DNA from: Poindextera sp035295705
GTDB lineage: Bacteria; Pseudomonadota; Alphaproteobacteria; Caulobacterales; Caulobacteraceae
Direction: 5' to 3'
NCBI GenBank assembly: GCA_035295705.1
Contig: DATGIN010000322.1
Coordinates: 1-16,671 of the forward strand
DNA length: 16,671 nucleotides
Under the pieces are notes generated by a model. It did no database searches. It was not told the origin of the DNA and worked only from the letters and a program-made list of their open reading frames with translations. Positions 1-6,653 of the stretch are shown here, one piece after another (position 1 is the stretch's first letter; every line of letters starts with the position of its first letter). The translations under genes and the position numbers were made by a program.

Positions 1-378
1 CCGTGGGTGAACGGCCGCTGGCTGAACCTCTTCACCGGCGCTGTCGTCGCGGGCCTGGTGATGCTGTCGCTGATCCTGACCACATCGGTGCTCTACCCGG
101 ACCTCAGCGGGCGGTTGATCGTCGAGGTGCTGATCGGCGGCAGCGCGCTGGCCCTCGCCGCCTGGGCAGGGTCGCGACTCCTCCGCCGCGCGCAGGAGCC
201 GCCGATCGACCGGCGCGGCCGGCTGATGTGGCGGATGCCGCCGATCGCGGCGCTGGCGCCGGCGAAGCTCGGGCGGGCCGAGCGGGCGTGGTTGTTCGCG
301 CTGGCAGGCTACCTGGCGCTGACCGGCGGCGTCGTCCTCGTCCGCATCGTGCAGCTCGCGCTTTCGGGTCTTGCCTAG
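1..378 (+). CDS. C-terminal part of a probable Nramp-family metal transporter (partial, enters from left edge)
   Basis: The reading frame is open from base 1 to the TAG at 376-378, so this is the last 125 codons of a gene that starts outside the window; the GTG at 7 is probably an internal valine. Three hydrophobic segments are visible, at about residues 8-28, 40-60 and 98-121 of the fragment. Between the second and third lies a basic linker rich in Arg and Pro. The opening motif (WVNGRWLNLFTG) lines up with the segment before the last helices of Nramp proteins, and matches in position the GDLTAGRVTIVLSW stretch of the Nramp-like gene at 525-1868. Nramp proteins move divalent metals with protons across the inner membrane. 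Because only the tail is present, the metal-binding helices cannot be inspected. Another polytopic transporter remains possible. Confidence 0.55.
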   Translation, partial: PWVNGRWLNLFTGAVVAGLVMLSLILTTSVLYPDLSGRLIVEVLIGGSALALAAWAGSRLLRRAQEPPIDRRGRLMWRMPPIAALAPAKLGRAERAWLFALAGYLALTGGVVLVRIVQLALSGLA

Positions 379-433
379 CGGCGTCGTAGCGGCTGTCGGG
401 AGCGGTCGAGCGGGCTGCCCGCCTTCCGACGGG

Positions 434-447
434 GGCGCTTCAGCGCC
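434..447. terminator. short hairpin between convergent transporter genes (possible terminator)
   Basis: A perfect 5-bp inverted repeat (GGCGC, TTCA loop, GCGCC) sits in the 146-base gap between the two convergent genes ending at 378 and 525. No T-run follows directly on either strand; the nearest is four T at about 466-469. It could contribute to termination for both genes, but this is weak evidence. The rest of the gap (379-524) shows nothing else I can support. Confidence 0.25.
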
Positions 448-524
448 TGCGCGCCGCCTGCGCTCGTTTTCGTCCGCCGCGGCCGACGCCGCCTGAACCA
501 TCAGCACGACACTCAGACGCGCCT

Positions 525-1868
525 TCAGCTCGGGATCAGCATCGCGAGCGCGGCCACGGCCATGATGCCGGTCGCGATCCAGCTCAGCACGATCGTGACG
601 CGGCCGGCGGTCAGATCGCCCATGACCGAGCGGCGCGACGCGAGCAGGATGATGATCGCCATCAGCGGCACGGCGACGACGCCGTTGATCACCGCGCTCC
701 AGAACAGCGCCTTCATCGGGTCGATCGGGGTGTACTGAATGACCAGCGCCAAGAGCACGCTGACCGCGATGACGGCGTAGAATCCGCGCGCATCCTGGGC
801 GCGCCGCTCGAGGCCCTCGTTCCAGCCCATCGCCTCGGCGAGCGCATAGGCGCCCGAGCCGGCGAGCACGGGCACGCCGATCAGCCCGACGCCGAGGATG
901 CCGGCCGCGAACAGGAAAAAGGCGAAGTCGCCGGCGAGCGGCTTCAGCGCGCTCGCGGCCTGCGCCGCGTTGTCGATCGTGGTGACCCCGGCGGCGTGCA
1001 GGGTCAGCCCGGTCGCCAGGATGATGAACCAGGCCGTGAGGTCGGAATAGAACATGCCGCTCCAGGTGTCCCAGCGGATGCGGCGAAGCTCGGGCCCGGC
1101 GGCGCGCTTGTCCCTGGTGAGCGGACGCTCGCGGTGCGCGGCCATCTCTTCCACCTCTTCCGACGCCTGCCAGAAGAACAGGTATGGGCTGATCGTGGTC
1201 CCCAGGATCCCCGTGACCACCGTCGCCGCCTGTGCATTCAGCGGGATCTTCGGCCAGAAGGTGCGCAAAGCCACCTGGCCCCACGGCACGTGCACGGTGA
1301 ACAGCACCGCCGCGTAGGCCAGCAGCGACAGCGTCAGCCACTTCAGGAACGCGACGTAGCGGTGGTAGGGCACGAAGATCTGCAGCGCGAGCGTCAGGAG
1401 CACGAACCCGATCGTCAGCAGGTGGCGGTCGAGGGGCACGACCAGCGCCGCCGTCTCGCCCATGGCCGCGACGTCCGCCGCGATGTTGATGGTGTTGGCG
1501 ATCAAGAGCAGGAGAACGACGCCCAGCACGAGCGGACGCGGGAAGGCCATCTTCATGTTGGCGGCCAGGCCGCGGCCGGTGACACGGCCGATGCGGCCGC
1601 AGATCGACTGGATCGCCGCCATCAGCGGGAAGCACAGCGGCATCGTCCACAGCATGCCGAGGCCGTACTGCGCGCCCGCCTGGGAGTAGGTAGCGATGCC
1701 GCTCGGGTCGTCGTCGGCGACGCCGGTGATCAGGCCAGGACCAATGAGCGCCAGCGGGTTCGCGGCCAGACGCTGGCGGGCGCGGCCAAGGCGCGTGGTC
1801 GCCCCGCGCGTCCGCGCTGTCGCCTTGCTTCTCGCGGGGCGTCCGCCGCCGCGCTTATTCTTGGGCAT
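525..1868 (-). CDS. Nramp-related divalent metal transporter with altered metal-site motifs
   Basis: This 447-residue inner-membrane protein has about 11 hydrophobic helices, as expected for the Nramp fold. It opens with a roughly 35-residue Arg/Lys-rich cytoplasmic extension. TM1 carries DDDPSGIATYSQAGAQ (residues 52-67), where canonical MntH/Nramp has DPGN. TM6 carries TTISPYLFFWQASEEVEE (residues 224-241), where canonical proteins have the metal-coordinating MPH; Met and His are replaced by Ser227 and Tyr229. It therefore belongs to a divergent branch of PF01566 whose substrate may not be Mn or Fe. Charged residues 238-265 after TM6 form a cytoplasmic loop. ATG at 1868 is preceded by AGAGG at 1871-1875. 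It is the last gene of a minus-strand run, 84 bases after an alpha/beta hydrolase. The family is secure; the substrate is unknown. Confidence 0.88.
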   Translation of the reverse strand: MPKNKRGGGRPARSKATARTRGATTRLGRARQRLAANPLALIGPGLITGVADDDPSGIATYSQAGAQYGLGMLWTMPLCFPLMAAIQSICGRIGRVTGRGLAANMKMAFPRPLVLGVVLLLLIANTINIAADVAAMGETAALVVPLDRHLLTIGFVLLTLALQIFVPYHRYVAFLKWLTLSLLAYAAVLFTVHVPWGQVALRTFWPKIPLNAQAATVVTGILGTTISPYLFFWQASEEVEEMAAHRERPLTRDKRAAGPELRRIRWDTWSGMFYSDLTAWFIILATGLTLHAAGVTTIDNAAQAASALKPLAGDFAFFLFAAGILGVGLIGVPVLAGSGAYALAEAMGWNEGLERRAQDARGFYAVIAVSVLLALVIQYTPIDPMKALFWSAVINGVVAVPLMAIIILLASRRSVMGDLTAGRVTIVLSWIATGIMAVAALAMLIPS

Positions 1869-1952
1869 TGCCTCTGCGATCCTCGGTCACGGCAAAGCCA
1901 TGACACCCGGGTCGTGGCCAAGGCATCAAACGCACAAGCGTCGGTTTGGCTC

Positions 1953-2795
1953 TCAGGCGAGGAACTCCCGCAGCACCGCCTCGGCGCGCTCCGGCTCGTC
2001 GCGGTGGACGCCGTGCCCCGCGTCCTTGAAGAGCTCGAGGCGGGCGACGCCGGGAGACATCGCTGCGGAGATGGCCTCGGCGCAGGCGACCGGAGTGATC
2101 GGGTCTTCGCCGCCGGCGAGGATTAGCGTCGGGCAGGTGATGGCCGCCAGGCCCTCGGCCAGGTTCATCGTGCGCATCTCGCCGAGAATGAAGTGGGTCA
2201 TCACCTCGCGCCGCAGGATCGCGCGGCGCCGCGCCGCCGCCTCGGCCGGGTTCGGCTTCGGATTGTAGAGCGGCATGCAGACGTTCATGTACTGCTCCAT
2301 CACCGTCGGCTCCGGCGCGGTCCAGAAGCGCTCGGCGATGTCGCGGGCCTCGGGCCCGCCCTTCTCGTCCATCATGCGGTAGGTGACGTCGAGCATCAGC
2401 GAGGCGGCGGTCGAGGAAAGGATGAGCTTCGCCGGATGCTCTGCGTGGCGGCTCGCGTACGACATCGCCACCATGCCGCCGAACGAGTTGCCGTAGACCA
2501 CCGGCTTCTCGACGCCCAGCGCGGTGCAGATCGCCGCAACGTCGTCGCCCCACTGGTCGAGCCGCCAGGTGTCGGGCTCGCCGCTCGAGCGGCCGTTCCC
2601 GCGGTGGTCGATGTAGAGCACCTGGTGGGTGTCGGCGAAGCGGTCGAAGAAGGGGCGCAGCGTCGAGTGGTCGAACCCCGGGCCGCCGTGCATGACGATC
2701 AGCGTCGGCCGCTCGGCCATCCGCTCGCCGTCGATGGCGAGCTTCGAGCCGGCGACGTCGAAGAAGATGCGTGCGGTCCCGATGTCCACGAACAT
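1953..2795 (-). CDS. alpha/beta hydrolase, proline-iminopeptidase-like
   Basis: This 280-residue cytoplasmic enzyme has the alpha/beta-hydrolase fold. The oxyanion-hole motif HGGPG is at residues 36-40. It is followed by the strand-turn YIDHRGNGRS (61-70), the nucleophile elbow GNSFGG (102-107, Ser104), the acid in GGEDPITP (Asp231) and the base in DAGHGVHRDEP (His261). The HGGPG form and the YIDHRGNGRS turn are typical of prolyl iminopeptidases and related epoxide or ester hydrolases, and the length is normal for that group. The predicted catalytic triad is complete. No signal peptide is seen. The ATG at 2795 has GGAAGGG about 11 bases upstream. It lies 45 bases after another alpha/beta hydrolase on the same strand, so the two are probably co-transcribed. 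The substrate cannot be told; a peptidase role is only one option. Confidence 0.85.
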   Translation of the reverse strand: MFVDIGTARIFFDVAGSKLAIDGERMAERPTLIVMHGGPGFDHSTLRPFFDRFADTHQVLYIDHRGNGRSSGEPDTWRLDQWGDDVAAICTALGVEKPVVYGNSFGGMVAMSYASRHAEHPAKLILSSTAASLMLDVTYRMMDEKGGPEARDIAERFWTAPEPTVMEQYMNVCMPLYNPKPNPAEAAARRRAILRREVMTHFILGEMRTMNLAEGLAAITCPTLILAGGEDPITPVACAEAISAAMSPGVARLELFKDAGHGVHRDEPERAEAVLREFLA

Positions 2796-2840
2796 GCTCT
2801 TAAGCCCTTCCGCTTTCCGCTCAGGCCGAGCCTTAGCGCG

Positions 2841-3608
2841 TCAGGCGGCCGCGAGGAACGCGCCGACGGCGGCGGTGAACGCGTCGGCGCAGTCGAGGTT
2901 GACCGGGTGGCCGCCGTCGAGGTCGACCACCCGCAGGCCCGGGATCGCGCCGGCCGCGTGGTCGCGCAGCGGCTGGAAGCGCCGCTCGCGCCGGCCGTTG
3001 ACCAGCAGCGTCGGGACGCGGATCTCGCCCAGACGGGGCGTCACGCACAGGCCCGGCGAGGTGAACCGTAAGCCGTTGGCGACGCCGGCCAGCGAGATCA
3101 GCGCGGCGTCGGCGATCAGCTCGTCTTCGACTTCCGGCGCCAGCCGCCCGGTGCGCTTGGGATAGAAAGGCAGCGCCTCGAGCGCCGCGCGCCCGCGGTC
3201 CTCGAACCCGGCGAGACGCGCGAGTCGCTGCTGCTCGCTGACCGGCGGATCGCCCGGGCTGAGCGCCGAGTTCGAGTTGGTGAACACCTGCGCGAAAATG
3301 CGCTCCGGCCGGTCGAGCGCGTAGCGCATGGTCAGGCCGGCCCCGAACGACTGCCCGCAGACCGACCAGCGGGCGACGCCGAGGTCGTCCCGCAGAGCCT
3401 CGAAGCGCTCGATGTAGGCCTCGACGGTATAGGCGGCGGCGTCCGCCGGGCTCTCAGAGCGGCCGTGCCCCAACACCTCGACCACCACCGGCGTGCAGAA
3501 GCGGGCGAGGCCCGCCAGGTTCGGCCGCCACTGCGCCCGGCTGGAGCAGAGCCCGTGCACAAGCAAGAGATGCGGGCCCGCGCCCTCGTGCACCTCGACA
3601 TGCATCAT
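2841..3608 (-). CDS. alpha/beta hydrolase
   Basis: This 255-residue predicted cytoplasmic hydrolase has the oxyanion-hole His-Gly at residues 18-19 (LLLVHGL), the LGHGRS turn at 46-51 and the nucleophile elbow GQSFGA (85-90, Ser87). The base is in LDGGHPVNLD (His234). The catalytic acid is less clear. Where family members usually show Asp, this protein has NGRRERRF (204-211), leaving Glu208 as the best candidate. Two ATG codons (3608 and 3605) are in frame and neither has a good ribosome-binding site. The gene starts 31 bases after the VOC-protein stop and ends 45 bases before the next hydrolase, consistent with an operon. Esterase, lactonase or C-C hydrolase activity are all possible. The two hydrolases are not close copies: motifs and lengths differ. 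Confidence 0.82.
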   Translation of the reverse strand: MMHVEVHEGAGPHLLLVHGLCSSRAQWRPNLAGLARFCTPVVVEVLGHGRSESPADAAAYTVEAYIERFEALRDDLGVARWSVCGQSFGAGLTMRYALDRPERIFAQVFTNSNSALSPGDPPVSEQQRLARLAGFEDRGRAALEALPFYPKRTGRLAPEVEDELIADAALISLAGVANGLRFTSPGLCVTPRLGEIRVPTLLVNGRRERRFQPLRDHAAGAIPGLRVVDLDGGHPVNLDCADAFTAAVGAFLAAA

Positions 3609-3639
3609 GGGTCGGCGATCGCGCCCTGGCGCGTCCTGG

Positions 3640-4035
3640 CTAGCGCTGGACGAGCTGGGTGAGGACGCCGCCGGTCTCGGCAGGGTGGACGAACACCTGA
3701 CCCCGCACGGGGTTGCCGGGGCCGGGATCGCCGACCAGGCGGACGCCCTTCTCGCGCAGGTCCGCGAGCGTCTTGTCGAGGTCGTCGACCTTCATGGCGA
3801 TCAGATGCACGCCCTCGCCGCGGCTGGCCAGCCGTTGCGCGATCGGCCCTTCCTCGCCCAGGTTCGACACCAGCTCGACGTAGGAGTCGCCGAAGCGAAA
3901 GAAAGCCATCTTCATGCCGGCCGCGGCGTTCTCGTTGCGGTCGGAGACCGCGGTTCCGTAGATCGCCTCGTACTTGCCGACCGCCGCGTCCAGGTCCTTG
4001 ACCGCCACGACGACATGATCGACGCCCTTGAACAT
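3640..4035 (-). CDS. VOC-family (glyoxalase fold) protein, methylmalonyl-CoA-epimerase-like
   Basis: This protein of 131 residues has two beta-alpha-beta-beta-beta modules. It begins MFKGVDHVVVAVKDLDAAV, with the metal-ligand His at residue 7. The other expected metal positions are Glu54 (SYVELV), His77 (GVHLIAMKVDDL) and residue 127 in TGGVLTQLVQ. By comparison with methylmalonyl-CoA epimerase (His, Gln, His, Glu), the second ligand is Glu instead of Gln and the fourth is Gln instead of Glu, so the two seem exchanged. The size fits an epimerase, dioxygenase or lyase of this superfamily. ATG at 4035 is chosen because the family N-terminus begins here and a purine-rich GGGAGAGG lies just upstream. 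It is the first gene of the minus-strand run and is divergent from the amidohydrolase gene, 96 bases away. The substrate is unknown. Confidence 0.83.
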   Translation of the reverse strand: MFKGVDHVVVAVKDLDAAVGKYEAIYGTAVSDRNENAAAGMKMAFFRFGDSYVELVSNLGEEGPIAQRLASRGEGVHLIAMKVDDLDKTLADLREKGVRLVGDPGPGNPVRGQVFVHPAETGGVLTQLVQR

Positions 4036-4117
4036 CCGCGCCTCTCCCTCTTCAAAGCGTTGCTCTTCGACTTTGAGAGCTATCAGCGGCGGCCAGCCGC
4101 GCATAGTCTCGGCGGCC

Positions 4118-4122
4118 GGAGG
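4118..4122 (+). promoter_or_regulatory. ribosome-binding site of the amidohydrolase gene
   Basis: GGAGG lies 9 bases before the ATG at 4132. It fixes that start against the open frame that continues upstream for about 640 bases. Proteins of this family begin shortly before the DxDxH metal motif, which agrees with this start. The 96-base gap 4036-4131 must hold the promoters for both divergent genes; I see no convincing -35/-10 pair in it. Confidence 0.7.
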
Positions 4123-4131
4123 CATTCGAGC

Positions 4132-5340
4132 ATGACCTACGCGCCCGCAACCCGCGCCTACTACGACGCCGACAGCCACATCATGGAGCTGCCGGACTTC
4201 CTGAAAGCCTACGCCGACCCGGACCTGCGCGAGCAGATCCCCGAGGTGAGCTACGCCGCATCGCTGGTGACCGACGAGGAGGTGGCGGTGATCGTCGGCC
4301 AGGGCAAACGCCACACGGCCGAGCATGTCGCGGCGCAGATCGCGCTCGGCGACAGGCTGATCGAGTCCTCGAAGGAGATCCAGGCGCTGGGCGCCTTCAA
4401 CCGCGACGACCGCACGACCGCGCTCGACATGCTGGGCTTCAAGAAGCAGCTGGTGTTCGCGACCCACTCGGTGGCCATGCCCTTCTCGCCGTCGAGCAAG
4501 ATCGAGCCTCGTCTGCGCTATGGCGCGGCCCGGGCCCACAACCGGCACATGGCCGACTTCTGCGCCAACGACGAGCGCCTGATGGGCGTGGCGATCGTCC
4601 CGCTGGACGACGTCGATCTCGCGATCGCCGAGCTGGACTGGGTGCTGGGCACGCATCTGAAGGCGGTCTGGGTTCCGCACCGGCCGTCCGGCGACCGCTC
4701 GCCCGGCCACGTCGACCTCGATCCGTTCTGGGCCAGGCTGGCCGAGAGTCGAACGCCCTTCGTGCTGCACGTCGGCGGCGCGCCCCTGCAGCTGGCCAAG
4801 GCGTGGATGAACAACGGCAAGCCGCCCACCAAGGACTGGATGGGCGGCGGCGAGAACCTGCGCACGAAGGACATCGCGCTGTTGCACGAAGGGCCGGAGG
4901 CGTTCCTGACCATGATGGTGCTGGACGGCGTCTTCGAGCGGCATCCCGGCCTGCGCGGCGCCGCCGTCGAGCTCGGCGCCGGCTGGGTTCCGGAGCTGCT
5001 CCGCCGCCTGGACTGGGTGGTGAAGATCTGGAGCCGGACGGATGCGAACCTGCAGGCGATGAAGCGCCGGCCCAGCGAGCAGATCACCGAACAGCTGGCG
5101 TTCACGCCGTTCGTGTTCGAGGAGGTCGGCGCGCTGATCGACCAGTCGAGCCCCGACCTCTACCTCTTCTCGACCGACTACCCGCACGTCGAGGGCGGGC
5201 GCAATCCGCTCGGCCGTTTCGAGTCCTCGCTGGGCGATCGCGGCGAGGCGGTGCGCGACAAGTTCTACGCCGAGAACTTCCTGCGCATCTTCCCGGCCGC
5301 CCGCGCCCACGCCGCCGCCCCGGCCTTGAGCCCCGCCTGA
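4132..5340 (+). CDS. amidohydrolase family 2 (metal-dependent TIM-barrel hydrolase or decarboxylase)
   Basis: This 402-residue protein belongs to the amidohydrolase-2 family (PF04909), which includes gamma-resorcylate decarboxylase, ACMSD and related C-C or C-N cleaving enzymes. It shows the N-terminal metal motif YDADSHIME (Asp12, Asp14, His16). His213 follows in FVLHVGG at a barrel-strand end, then the segment FERHPGLRGAAVELGAGWVP (269-288), and FSTDYPHVEGG (347-357) with the conserved Asp349 and His352. The C-terminal KFYAENFLRIF helix is the usual end of the family. No signal peptide is seen. An Ala/Pro-rich tail of about 13 residues follows. The GFA-domain gene begins 2 bases after its stop, so the two are probably translationally coupled. 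It could act on an aromatic acid or a related carboxylate; nothing in the sequence settles this. Confidence 0.87.
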   Translation: MTYAPATRAYYDADSHIMELPDFLKAYADPDLREQIPEVSYAASLVTDEEVAVIVGQGKRHTAEHVAAQIALGDRLIESSKEIQALGAFNRDDRTTALDMLGFKKQLVFATHSVAMPFSPSSKIEPRLRYGAARAHNRHMADFCANDERLMGVAIVPLDDVDLAIAELDWVLGTHLKAVWVPHRPSGDRSPGHVDLDPFWARLAESRTPFVLHVGGAPLQLAKAWMNNGKPPTKDWMGGGENLRTKDIALLHEGPEAFLTMMVLDGVFERHPGLRGAAVELGAGWVPELLRRLDWVVKIWSRTDANLQAMKRRPSEQITEQLAFTPFVFEEVGALIDQSSPDLYLFSTDYPHVEGGRNPLGRFESSLGDRGEAVRDKFYAENFLRIFPAARAHAAAPALSPA

Positions 5341-5342
5341 GC

Positions 5343-5774
5343 GTGCCGCAGCCGCTGGTCCTGAACGGCGCCTGCCACTGCGGCCAGGTGCGCTTTCGCG
5401 TGCGGCTGGCCGAAGGGCTCGCGAGCGCGCGCCGCTGCAACTGTTCTTATTGCCGGATGCGCGGCGCGGTCGCGGTGACCGCGAACGTTGGCGACATCGC
5501 CTTCCTCGAAGGCGAGGACAAGCTCGCGACCTATCGGTTCAACACCAACGTCGCCGAGCATCACTTCTGCCCGAACTGCGGCATCTACACCCACCACCGC
5601 CGTCGCTCGAACCCCGGCGAGTACGGCGTCAACGCCGCCTGCCTCAAAGGGGTCAGCCCCTTCGACTTCGCCGAGGTCCCGGTCTACGACGGGATCACGC
5701 ATCCCAGCGATCGGCCGCAGCGGCCCGGGTACGAGATCGCCGGCATACTGAAGTACGAGTCGCGCCGCCCCTAG
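5343..5774 (+). CDS. GFA/CENP-V domain zinc protein
   Basis: This 143-residue protein is of the glutathione-dependent formaldehyde-activating (GFA/CENP-V, PF04828) family. The structural zinc ligands are visible as GACHCGQV (Cys11, Cys13) and FCPNCG (Cys76, Cys79). The second zinc cluster is RCNCSYC (Cys32, Cys34, Cys37). The family binds zinc through these seven cysteines, and some members react glutathione with formaldehyde or S-hydroxymethyl adducts; many have no tested activity. The GTG at 5343 lies 2 bases after the amidohydrolase stop and has no clear ribosome-binding site, suggesting re-initiation. The frame is open further upstream, but that part overlaps the amidohydrolase gene in another frame. 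The stop overlaps that of the convergent ExoD-like gene by 4 bases (5771-5774). Confidence 0.87.
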   Translation: MPQPLVLNGACHCGQVRFRVRLAEGLASARRCNCSYCRMRGAVAVTANVGDIAFLEGEDKLATYRFNTNVAEHHFCPNCGIYTHHRRRSNPGEYGVNAACLKGVSPFDFAEVPVYDGITHPSDRPQRPGYEIAGILKYESRRP

Positions 5775-6385
5775 AGCAGCCGCCTGAGGTCGCCGACGCC
5801 GATGCGGACGCCGTCGACGCCGAGCGCGATCACGACGGCGGCGAGCGCGACCAGCCCGTAGCCCGCGAGGACGAAGAGCCCGTCGCGGCGACTGAGACCA
5901 AGCGCGAAGGCGGAAAGCGCCAGCGCCGGAACCAGGTTGGCGAAGGGGATGGGCAGGACGAGCACGAGCGCCAGGAGCGCGCAGACGATGCTGGCCAGCC
6001 GTGCGCCCACGCGTCCGGTGAGAAACGACAGTCGCGGCCTCACGACCCGCTCAGCCCGTGAGAGCCATGGCATCACGCGCGTCAGCAGTTGCTTCAGCTT
6101 CGCGCGGTCGATCTCGCGCGCGGCCAGGGCCTTGGGCATCCAGAGCTCACGCCGGCCGAGCGCCATCTGCGGGGCTACGATGAGGAGCGGCAGCGCGAGC
6201 AGCATGGAAACGCCCGGCGGCAGCGGCAGAAGCACCGGCAGCGTGAGCAGCAAGAGCAGCGGACCGGGCCCGTCCCCGATCTCGACCTCGTCCATCAGCT
6301 TCCGGACGGTCAGCTTGCCGCGCCCGCCGCGCATGAATGGCTTCAGGCTCTCGGCCAGCGAGGTGTTGCGGCGGTCGTTCGGCAC
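5771..6385 (-). CDS. ExoD-like membrane protein
   Basis: This 204-residue inner-membrane protein matches the exopolysaccharide-synthesis ExoD family (PF06055). It has an N-terminal amphipathic part (SLAESLKPFM), the hallmark GPLLLLLTLPVLLPLPPGVS (about residues 41-60), a second hydrophobic segment (60-72) and an Arg/Lys-rich cytoplasmic stretch (77-122). Two or three C-terminal hairpin helices follow, including PIPFANLVPALALSAFALGL (145-164) and LAGYGLVALAAVVIALGV (172-189). ExoD was first described in rhizobial exopolysaccharide production and alkali tolerance; its biochemical role is unknown. The start is GTG at 6385, since an in-frame TAG lies at 6392-6394 and the conserved N-terminal helix would be lost with later starts. 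It converges on the GFA gene with a 4-base overlap of stops, so shared termination signals there are unlikely. Confidence 0.85.
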   Translation of the reverse strand: MPNDRRNTSLAESLKPFMRGGRGKLTVRKLMDEVEIGDGPGPLLLLLTLPVLLPLPPGVSMLLALPLLIVAPQMALGRRELWMPKALAAREIDRAKLKQLLTRVMPWLSRAERVVRPRLSFLTGRVGARLASIVCALLALVLVLPIPFANLVPALALSAFALGLSRRDGLFVLAGYGLVALAAVVIALGVDGVRIGVGDLRRLL

Positions 6386-6434
6386 CGCAGGCTAACGTGG
6401 CGCCCGGCGGCTTCGTTCAAAGCCGCGGGGGCCT

Positions 6435-6653
6435 CTACCGGCGCCTCAAGCCCCCAAGCACCGCCGCGGCGCCGACACCCGCCAGCGCCAAGCCGGCGAT
6501 GACCCACCCGATCGACGGTCCTTCGACCGCCTGGCAGGCCGCAACGCAGAGGATGGGCTTCAGCCGAACGACGCCGAGGCCCTGAAGCAGCCAGAGCAGC
6601 CCGAGCGCGACCGCGAGGCCGCCGGCGAACAGCGCTAGCGGCCGCTGGATCAC
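6435..6653 (-). CDS. small two-helix membrane protein, translationally coupled to ilvE
   Basis: This protein of 72 residues has two hydrophobic helices, about 5-25 and 47-68. They are joined by a polar loop with two cysteines, KPILCVAACQAVEGPSIGW (residues 32-50), and the protein ends in GGLRRR. The GTG start at 6653 overlaps the ilvE stop as GTGA (6650-6653), which supports real, coupled translation. The two-helix topology with both termini in the cytoplasm would put Cys36 and Cys40 in the periplasm. I recall similar short proteins with an ILC...C...GPS-W loop in other proteobacteria, but know no function. It is not recognisably linked to amino-acid metabolism. The 49 bases between its stop and the ExoD-like gene contain no clear signal. 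Confidence 0.7.
   Translation of the reverse strand: MIQRPLALFAGGLAVALGLLWLLQGLGVVRLKPILCVAACQAVEGPSIGWVIAGLALAGVGAAAVLGGLRRR

Noticed and set aside
996..2126. Long plus-strand open frame opposite the Nramp-like transporter
   Set aside because: Its composition (Arg, Gln, His, Asp) is that of an antisense frame in GC-rich DNA; the minus strand has clear membrane-protein features and motifs.
3493..4131. Upstream in-frame extension of the amidohydrolase gene
   Set aside because: It overlaps two minus-strand genes, has no family match, and a strong GGAGG fixes the start at 4132.
3640..5310. A 556-codon minus-strand open frame covering the amidohydrolase gene and the VOC gene
   Set aside because: Only the last 131 codons match a family. 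The rest is antisense to a well-supported amidohydrolase and has the Arg/His/Val-rich composition of a high-GC shadow frame.
4803..5342. N-terminal extension of the GFA-domain frame
   Set aside because: This part overlaps the amidohydrolase gene in another frame and has a low-complexity Arg-rich composition; the domain itself begins at 5343.
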